Below the pieces are notes generated by a model, which saw nothing but the letters and a program-made list of their open reading frames with translations, was not told the origin of the DNA and made no database searches. The position numbers and the translations under genes were made by a program. A stretch of DNA of 38,208 nt from Treponema sp. (GTDB taxonomy: Bacteria > Spirochaetota > Spirochaetia > Treponematales > Treponemataceae), in assembly GCA_016294105.1 (NCBI GenBank), contig JAEDCN010000022.1:1-38208 (forward strand). The letters run 5' to 3'. How positions within the stretch are numbered: the first letter of the stretch is position 1; every line of letters starts with the position of its first letter. Below are positions 32,417 to 38,208 of the stretch, piece after piece.

Positions 32417-34123
32417 TTGAATACTTTTTTTAAAATACTGACAGAGATTTTCTCAAGCCTTTATTGGCTGTTTCTGTCATCAATCTTTTTTACCTTTATC
32501 TCATTTCACTTTGTACGGAAATTTCTGGATAATGTAAAGCCTGGTATTTTGCTGCCCCTACTTTTTGGCATATTGAATGGAGCCATTGCTGCGGTGGTGG
32601 AAACCATGGTGAGCAGCAATCTTCCCCACGTGGTTATGTTCTTTGTTCCTTTAACCATTGTATTGGAATTATTCTGTATTTCAAAGAATCCCTTCCGTGT
32701 ATACATCTTTATTCTTGGGGCCTTTCTCATCAACTATTGCGGTATTTATAGCATTATACTCGCCTCCACGGGATTGCTGTGGCCAGAACTACCCAACTAC
32801 CTTTCTGCCATTGATTATCGTGTCTTTATTTTTTCTTTTGTTACCTTGATTGCTTCCTATGCGATAATTTTGCTGATACGATTTTTTCCCCTACGAGAGT
32901 TGCGTTCTATCACCTACAAGACAGAGCAGAATCTCATGCTGGTGTCCTATATGTATGCTGCCTCTATAACCTTTCTGGTGGCAATACGACTGTCCACCAC
33001 TACTATTTTTCAGTTTCAAGGAAATAGCGACTACTTAAACATCATTTATTTTGAAATGCTTATCAAGGATTTTACCCTGCTGCTTGGTGGCTATATCATT
33101 CTTTTGTTCCGTTGTCACGAAAAAAGACAGGAGCAACATGCCGTGAATCTTAAGAAAGACCTGCAGCTAGAAAAGGATTTCCGCAGTAGCATTCAAGAAA
33201 AGGCCCTGTGCAGCTATTCATACAACGCCACCAAGGACTGTATGGAACAGCTCCATCCTGCATTCAATTCCTACATCACCAATCCCTCGCTGGCAAAATA
33301 TTCCCAGATGATAAATCACTACATCGATTTCTGTGTTCATCCAGATGATCAGCAGGCCTTGCGGGAAAAAGTTGTCTACCTTGATGTGGAAAAAAAAGCC
33401 CAGCTTAAGGTAAACTCCCTGCAGGTTAAGATGCGACGAGAAGCCATTATCTCTTTTTGTTCCGATGCAAGAGAAATTGATGCAGTGCGTCATTGTGAAG
33501 GGGAATGGATTTGGATAGAAGTTCGGGATACCTATATCACCAATGCAGCCACCGGAGATTTGATTGTCTATGTGGATTTGTTCAATGTGGAGGATGTGGT
33601 TCAGGAAAAGAAGCTGCTTGAGGTGGCTGCCACCACAGATAAGCTTACTGGCTTGAACAATCGGTCTGCTGCAGAAAGTCGGATTCAGGATTTCTTGTCT
33701 ATCAAAAGTCACGATGGAGCCTTCTTCATTGTGGACTTGGACAACTTTAAGCTGGTAAATGACCGCTTTGGTCATCCAGAGGGCGACAAGGTTTTGCGTG
33801 ACATAGCTAATATCATAAAATCCATCTTTAGAGACGCTGATGTGGTGGCTCGCTTGGGTGGTGATGAATTCTGTGTGTATGCCCCAGGAATGACCTCCTT
33901 GGATGCGGTAAACAGATGTGTTGCACCCCTGCTGTCTCGTTGTCATTTCGAATACACCTATAAAGGCTCCAACTTTGTGGTAACTCCCAGTATTGGTGTG
34001 GTCTTTGCTTCCCAAGCAAACCACGATTACGATACCCTGTACCACTGTGCAGACAAGGCTCTGTATAACTCAAAAAACAAGGGAAAAAACACCTGGAGCC
34101 TCTACACTGGTGAAGAGCTGTAA
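32417..34123 (+). CDS. Membrane-bound diguanylate cyclase (GGDEF)
   Basis: A 568-aa protein starting at TTG 32417, the only start placed correctly behind GGGAGAGAGAG. About seven transmembrane segments occupy residues ~10-235. A PAS-like region (~245-395, HYIDFCVHPDDQQAL, then WIWIEVRDTYIT) follows, then GGDEF (~405-568). The active site G481-E484-F485 (RLGGDEF) is intact, and the I-site RDAD (R472, D475) is present, so c-di-GMP product inhibition is expected, in contrast to the soluble GGDEF protein in this window. The seven-helix N-terminus probably senses a membrane or periplasmic signal. A chemoreceptor gene follows with its own promoter. Confidence 0.93.
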   Translation: MNTFFKILTEIFSSLYWLFLSSIFFTFISFHFVRKFLDNVKPGILLPLLFGILNGAIAAVVETMVSSNLPHVVMFFVPLTIVLELFCISKNPFRVYIFILGAFLINYCGIYSIILASTGLLWPELPNYLSAIDYRVFIFSFVTLIASYAIILLIRFFPLRELRSITYKTEQNLMLVSYMYAASITFLVAIRLSTTTIFQFQGNSDYLNIIYFEMLIKDFTLLLGGYIILLFRCHEKRQEQHAVNLKKDLQLEKDFRSSIQEKALCSYSYNATKDCMEQLHPAFNSYITNPSLAKYSQMINHYIDFCVHPDDQQALREKVVYLDVEKKAQLKVNSLQVKMRREAIISFCSDAREIDAVRHCEGEWIWIEVRDTYITNAATGDLIVYVDLFNVEDVVQEKKLLEVAATTDKLTGLNNRSAAESRIQDFLSIKSHDGAFFIVDLDNFKLVNDRFGHPEGDKVLRDIANIIKSIFRDADVVARLGGDEFCVYAPGMTSLDAVNRCVAPLLSRCHFEYTYKGSNFVVTPSIGVVFASQANHDYDTLYHCADKALYNSKNKGKNTWSLYTGEEL

Positions 34124-34164
34124 GCCTATTTTCACGAGAGCTGGAAATCTCTGGGAAAAAAACA

Positions 34165-34193
34165 TTTACAATTCGATTTTCTTCTAGTATACT
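34165..34193 (+). promoter_or_regulatory. Promoter of the chemoreceptor gene
   Basis: TTTACA (34165-34170), a 17-nt spacer and TATACT (34188-34193). The leader is about 58 nt with TAGGAG before the ATG. It is close to the 5S promoter sequence, so probably sigma-70 type. Confidence 0.78.
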
Positions 34194-34258
34194 AGAGATA
34201 TAGTTGTCATTAGAGTTTCCTTCTATAAGGATGCCTTTTCTAGATTATAGGAGTATCT

Positions 34259-36163
34259 ATGGGTTCATCAGTTTCCTCCTCCCTAAAAAAAACATCTATA
34301 AAAGTTAAATTTACTGTTCAGACTACTATCATCAGTTTGCTGATGGTGGCATTGGTTGTTATGATTGTACTGGTTCGTATGTCCATCAATGAGATTTTGG
34401 AAAGCCAGTCACGTAATAGTCTTTGTCAGCTTCTTGCCAATGAGTTAAAGCAAAGCTCCGAGGACTTGTCCAACAATAGCCGAATGTATGTTATTTCCAA
34501 TGGAAACGAAACGTACTATCGAGAATACAATGATATTGTAGCCTGGCGTTCTGGATTGGCTCCTCGTCCTTCACACCTAGCAGAAAACCTTTTTCCCGGT
34601 GTTACCATTCACATGTTGAATTTGCTTGAATCAGTTGGATTTACGGAAGATGAATTGTCCACGGTAGAAACATCTTTGATTGTATCTGAAAGCTTGGCTC
34701 GAACGGAGCATCAGGCAATGGCCAGTATTCGCATGGGTGAAATTGTCGATGGTCCTCAGGTAGCTATTCCTGGAGAATCTGTTCGAGATTTTGCCTTGAG
34801 AATTCTTACTAGCGATAGCTACAACTCCATCTCACGGCAGATTATCAATCCATTGGATACTTTGAATGCCAATATTACTCAGCGTATGACAGAAGAATAC
34901 AAGGTTTTGGACAGGAACATGTTCATCTACCAGACAATTATGTTTGCAATTACGGTATTGGTAGTGGTCATGATCGTGATTTTCGTTGCATTCTTGCGCC
35001 GTTCCTTGCTGACTCCGATTCTTCAAACTTCAACTGCCCTGAGTGTTGTAAGCTCTGGTGATTTACGGGTGGAGCTTGAGCCAAAGGCAAATGACGAGGT
35101 TGGCCAGATGTTCAAGGACTTTAACAGTACCATGAAGCATCTTCGTCACCTTATTCACACCATTCAAAACTCTTCCCAAAAGCTTTCTTCAGTGGGAGAG
35201 AATCTGGCGGAAAATATGTCGGAAACAGCCTGTACCATGCGTCAGATGGAAGGAAATATTTCTGCCGTTAAGAATAAGTCTGTTGTTCAAGCTTCTGGTG
35301 TGACACAAACTACCCAAACGGTAAGACAAATTATCGATACCATCAAAAAGGTTAGTGACAGCATTGCCAGTCAGGCCTCTAGTGTAACGGAATCCTCTGC
35401 CGCGGTAGAAGAAATGCTTGCAAATATTTCATCCATTTCTTTGACCTTGGAAAAGAACGACACCATGATACATGAGTTGGCTTCTGCCACCACCAGTGGT
35501 CGTGATACTGTTACCCATGCCACCAATGTTACCAGAAAAATCAACGAGGCTTCTGGTGGTCTTATGGAAGCTTCCCGAATCATTCAGCATATTGCAAGCC
35601 AAACCAACCTATTGGCTATGAATGCTGCCATTGAGGCTGCCCATGCTGGTGAGGCTGGACAGGGATTTGCCGTTGTTGCTGACGAAATTAGAAAGTTAGC
35701 TGAGGAATCCAGTACTCAAGGTAAGGCTATTACCTCTACACTGAAAACCCTCAGTGGTGATATTGCCAGCCTGACGGAATCTACTCGCACCGTAGAGGAA
35801 AAATTTACCTCCATTTATGAGCTTTCTGAGCGAATCATGCAGGTAAGTACAGAAATGAACCATGCCATGCAGGAACAAAATTCTGGTAGCCAGGAGATTT
35901 TGGCAGCCATCAAGGATATCAATATTGTTACCTTGGAGGTAAAGGATGGTTCCGACGAAATGCTGGAAGGAAGTGTGGCTGTGGCACGTGAAATGGCCCA
36001 CTTGAATGAGCTTACCAGCGACATTACTGCCAGTATGAACGAAATGGCAGATGGAGCTGCACAAGTAAACAATACCGTTCAAGATGTGAACAAGTTGACA
36101 CTGGCAAACAAGGAAAGCATCAGAGGCCTTTCCGAAGAAATCCGGGTGTTTAAGGTAGAATAA
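34259..36163 (+). CDS. Methyl-accepting chemotaxis protein
   Basis: A 634-aa inner-membrane chemoreceptor. TM1 is residues ~21-40 (TIISLLMVALVVMIVLV), followed by a periplasmic sensor of ~180 residues, TM2 at ~221-248 (TIMFAITVLVVVMIVIFVAF), HAMP to about 300, and a long cytoplasmic coiled coil. The signalling hairpin tip is fully conserved: IASQTNLLAMNAAIEAAHAG, then EAGQGFAVVADEIRKLAEES. There is no C-terminal NWETF-type CheR-binding pentapeptide. The periplasmic domain matches no ligand-binding family I can name. It lies between a diguanylate cyclase and ettA. Control of motility by the receptor is family knowledge. Confidence 0.95.
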   Translation: MGSSVSSSLKKTSIKVKFTVQTTIISLLMVALVVMIVLVRMSINEILESQSRNSLCQLLANELKQSSEDLSNNSRMYVISNGNETYYREYNDIVAWRSGLAPRPSHLAENLFPGVTIHMLNLLESVGFTEDELSTVETSLIVSESLARTEHQAMASIRMGEIVDGPQVAIPGESVRDFALRILTSDSYNSISRQIINPLDTLNANITQRMTEEYKVLDRNMFIYQTIMFAITVLVVVMIVIFVAFLRRSLLTPILQTSTALSVVSSGDLRVELEPKANDEVGQMFKDFNSTMKHLRHLIHTIQNSSQKLSSVGENLAENMSETACTMRQMEGNISAVKNKSVVQASGVTQTTQTVRQIIDTIKKVSDSIASQASSVTESSAAVEEMLANISSISLTLEKNDTMIHELASATTSGRDTVTHATNVTRKINEASGGLMEASRIIQHIASQTNLLAMNAAIEAAHAGEAGQGFAVVADEIRKLAEESSTQGKAITSTLKTLSGDIASLTESTRTVEEKFTSIYELSERIMQVSTEMNHAMQEQNSGSQEILAAIKDINIVTLEVKDGSDEMLEGSVAVAREMAHLNELTSDITASMNEMADGAAQVNNTVQDVNKLTLANKESIRGLSEEIRVFKVE

Positions 36164-36174
36164 ATACTATGACA

Positions 36175-36207
36175 GGGAGACGGCGTGAAGCTGTCCCCCT
36201 TTTTTTC
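36175..36207 (+). terminator. Terminator of the chemoreceptor gene
   Basis: GGGAGACGGC (36175-36184) and GCTGTCCCCC (36190-36199) form a 10-bp stem with one mismatch and one G-U around GTGAA, followed by T7. Confidence 0.82.
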
Positions 36208-36234
36208 TTTCCCCTCCTTCAGATATCCCCGCCC

Positions 36235-36269
36235 TCGACATATCTTTTTATTTCCTCTATACTTAGGTC
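36235..36269 (+). promoter_or_regulatory. ettA promoter giving a leaderless mRNA
   Basis: TCGACA (36235-36240), a 17-nt spacer and TATACT (36258-36263) are followed by six bases (TAGGTC) and the ATG at 36270. Both hexamers are near consensus, and the ATG falls exactly where the RNA should start. No Shine-Dalgarno exists. This is the clearest leaderless case in the window. Confidence 0.78.
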
Positions 36270-38030
36270 ATGGCTACAACTGTTGATGACAAGAAAATCA
36301 TTTATTCCATGAGTCGTGTTTCACGTACCTATGGAACCAAGACGGTGCTGAAGGATATCAGCATTTCATATTATTACGGAGCAAAGATTGGTGTTATTGG
36401 TGCCAATGGCTCTGGTAAATCCAGCTTGTTCAAGATTTTGGCTGGAGTGGACACAGAATTTACTGGTGAAACCGCAGTTTCTCCCGGTTATTCCATTGGC
36501 TACCTGGAGCAGGAGCCAGAATTGGAGGCGGGAAAGACGGTAAAAGAAATTGTAAGTGAGGGTGTAAAAGAAGTTACGGACTTGCTGGCAGAATTTGACC
36601 GCATAAACGAAGCCTTTGGCGATCCCGATGCTGACATAGAAAAGCTGTGCGACCAGCAGGCTGCAGTGCAGGAAAAGCTGGATGCCATGGACGCTTGGAA
36701 TCTGGACTCTCGCTTGGAGCTGGCCATGGATGCCTTGCGTTGTCCTCCACCAGATCAGTGCGTAGATGTATTGTCTGGTGGTGAGCGTCGCCGTGTGGCT
36801 TTGTGCCGACTTTTGCTGCAAAAGCCCGACATCCTCTTGTTGGACGAGCCCACCAACCACTTGGACGCAGAAACTGTTGCCTGGCTTGAGCGCCACTTGC
36901 AGCAGTACGAAGGAACTATTATCGCCATTACCCACGACCGTTACTTCTTGGACAATGTAGCTGGTTGGATTTTGGAGCTAGACCGTGGTGAAGGAATCCC
37001 CTTCAAGGGAAATTATTCTAGCTGGCTGGAGCAAAAAGAGAAGCGCCTCGCTCAGGAAGAAAAGGGTGAAAGTGAGCGACGCAAGGCTCTAGCTCGGGAG
37101 CTGGAGTGGATTCACATGAGTGCTAAGGGACGCCAGGCCAAGCACAAGGAGCATATCACCAAGTACGAGCAGCTTTTGGCTCAGGATGGTAAGGCTCAGA
37201 TTAAGGACACAAAGATTTCTATTCCCGCTGGTCCTCGCCTTGGTGGAGTTGTTATCGAAGCAAATGAGTTGAAGAAGGGCTTTGGAGACCGACTTCTTTT
37301 TGATAATCTTACCTTTAATGTGCCAGCTGGTGCCGTTGTTGGAATTGTTGGTCCCAACGGTGCAGGAAAAACCACTTTGTTCAAGCTTATTGCAGATGCT
37401 GCGGGGCAAACGGTGGAACGGCTGGACGGCACTCCCGGTGGAGAAAAGCCCGACGGTGGCTCCATTCGTGTGGGCGAGACCGTAAAGCTGGTGTATGTAG
37501 ACCAGATGAGAAGCCTGCTGAATCCCGACAAAACCGTGTGGGAGCAGCTTTCTGACGGTTTGGATATTATCAAGCTGGGAGCTGTAGACGAGAAGGGGCG
37601 GCCCGTTAATGGAGCTATTCGTGAGGTGAACTCTCGAGCCTATTGCTCTTGGTTCAATTTTGCTGGTGCCGACCAGCAGAAAAAGGTAGGCGTGCTTTCC
37701 GGTGGTGAACGAAACCGCTTGAACTTGGCCATGATGCTGAAGCAGGGTGCCAACGTGTTGCTGTTGGACGAGCCCACTAACGACTTGGACGTGGCCACCA
37801 TTCGTGCCTTAGAAGACGCTATCGAAGATTTTGCAGGTTGTGCCCTTATCGTAAGCCACGACCGCTGGTTCTTGGACAGAGTTTGTACCCACATTCTGGC
37901 CTTTGAAAACAACAGTCAGGTAATGTGGTTTGAGGGTAACTGGAGCGACTACGCTGAGTGGCGACGCAAGCAGCTTGGTGCTGACGCAGATCGCCCCCAC
38001 AAGACCGTGTATCGCAAGATGGAGCGGTAA
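36270..38030 (+). CDS. ettA: Energy-dependent translational throttle protein EttA (ABC-F)
   Basis: A 586-aa cytoplasmic ABC-F ATPase that binds the ribosomal E site and gates entry into elongation according to the ATP/ADP ratio. NBD1: Walker A GANGSGKS (44-51), signature LSGGERRR (~168), Walker B ILLLDEPTNHLD. The linker, with charged helices (the ABC-F P-site tRNA-interaction motif), lies at ~240-310. NBD2: Walker A GPNGAGKT (~360), signature LSGGERN (~476), Walker B VLLLDEPTNDLD. It is ~30 residues longer than E. coli EttA (555 aa), with extra Gly/Pro-rich sequence in NBD2 (RLDGTPGGEKPDGG). The arm domain (~95-145) supports EttA over other ABC-F members. Confidence 0.93.
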   Translation: MATTVDDKKIIYSMSRVSRTYGTKTVLKDISISYYYGAKIGVIGANGSGKSSLFKILAGVDTEFTGETAVSPGYSIGYLEQEPELEAGKTVKEIVSEGVKEVTDLLAEFDRINEAFGDPDADIEKLCDQQAAVQEKLDAMDAWNLDSRLELAMDALRCPPPDQCVDVLSGGERRRVALCRLLLQKPDILLLDEPTNHLDAETVAWLERHLQQYEGTIIAITHDRYFLDNVAGWILELDRGEGIPFKGNYSSWLEQKEKRLAQEEKGESERRKALARELEWIHMSAKGRQAKHKEHITKYEQLLAQDGKAQIKDTKISIPAGPRLGGVVIEANELKKGFGDRLLFDNLTFNVPAGAVVGIVGPNGAGKTTLFKLIADAAGQTVERLDGTPGGEKPDGGSIRVGETVKLVYVDQMRSLLNPDKTVWEQLSDGLDIIKLGAVDEKGRPVNGAIREVNSRAYCSWFNFAGADQQKKVGVLSGGERNRLNLAMMLKQGANVLLLDEPTNDLDVATIRALEDAIEDFAGCALIVSHDRWFLDRVCTHILAFENNSQVMWFEGNWSDYAEWRRKQLGADADRPHKTVYRKMER

Positions 38031-38049
38031 ATTAGATATGGGAAATTAG

Positions 38050-38089
38050 AATCCTCTTGGCTCTGGTGAACCAAGAGGATTTTTATTTT
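38050..38089 (+). terminator. Terminator of ettA
   Basis: AATCCTCTTGG (38050-38060) and CCAAGAGGATT (38071-38081), a perfect 11-bp stem with a 10-nt loop, then TTTATTTT. Confidence 0.9.
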
Positions 38090-38109
38090 AGACAAGGCAA
38101 TGGTGCAGG

Positions 38110-38208
38110 TTATAGTTTTTGTGCCAGCTCCAGAACTGTTTCTAGGGGAAGGGTTGTACAAAGTTGAACTTGTTCTAGAGGAATTCCCAACCCGATCATT
38201 AACTGAGC
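38110..38208 (-). CDS. 3' end of a PD-(D/E)XK transposase/Rpn-like gene (partial)
   Basis: The last 32 codons of a minus-strand gene that continues past the window edge: AQLMIGLGIPLEQVQLCTTL then PLETVLELAQKL and a stop. The pattern (A..M..LG.....Q...TTLPLE.V..L) is the C-terminal helix-turn-helix-like tail of Rpn/PD-(D/E)XK-family transposases, which are common in Treponema genomes. The catalytic domain is outside the window, so the assignment rests on this tail alone. Confidence 0.5.
   Translation of the reverse strand, partial: AQLMIGLGIPLEQVQLCTTLPLETVLELAQKL

Overview
The window reads as a host-associated or gut/rumen spirochaete, most likely a Treponema. This rests on gene content: pyruvate:ferredoxin oxidoreductase for anaerobic metabolism, signal-peptide-bearing outer-membrane proteins that fit no enterobacterial family, many short lipoprotein signals, a chemoreceptor, diguanylate cyclases, and scattered toxin-antitoxin remnants. 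No 16S or 23S rRNA gene is present, so the genus is an inference. No tRNA, CRISPR array or complete insertion sequence was seen.

Layout. 1-2560: uppP (cell-wall lipid carrier recycling), then an OLD-like ATPase/TOPRIM gene. 2570-3000: two tandem 5S rRNA genes, each with its own promoter and T-tract, with no large rRNA gene nearby. 3100-5250: a divergent NagB-family protein and an outer-membrane protein. 5260-11020: a rearranged surface locus with a BrnA-type antitoxin remnant, two lipoprotein genes sharing a near-identical 0.5 kb 5' block, and three GT2 glycosyltransferase copies, the first cut short. 11050-13255: a zinc-metalloprotease lipoprotein with a small exported protein. 13252-16562 (minus): a patatin/beta-barrel protein followed by an ABC ATPase. 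16718-20430: nifJ (PFOR) with a structured 3' region and terminator. 20470-23608: a MoxR ATPase/VWA pair whose start was displaced by a VapBC-like module. 23632-27520: a YhcH-family protein, a GAF-GGDEF protein and HtpG. 27700-28405: a dinJ-yafQ module with a palindromic operator over its -10. 28429-32350 (minus): an outer-membrane protein, a lipoprotein, and a TonB-dependent receptor behind a cobalamin riboswitch. 32365-38090: a membrane diguanylate cyclase, a methyl-accepting chemotaxis protein, and EttA. The right edge holds the 3' end of a PD-(D/E)XK transposase/Rpn-like gene.

Three themes stand out. First, the 5.4-11 kb locus looks like a cassette (lipoprotein plus glycosyltransferase) that was duplicated and remodelled, keeping the promoter and secretion signal constant while the lipoprotein body diverged. 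Second, several genes have a -10 hexamer 6-7 nt before the ATG and no Shine-Dalgarno. The 5S promoters in the same window place the RNA start 7 nt after the -10, so these mRNAs are probably leaderless. Third, toxin-antitoxin material occurs repeatedly at rearrangement edges: the BrnA tail, a truncated antitoxin fused to a glycosyltransferase remnant, the VapBC insertion and the intact DinJ-YafQ.
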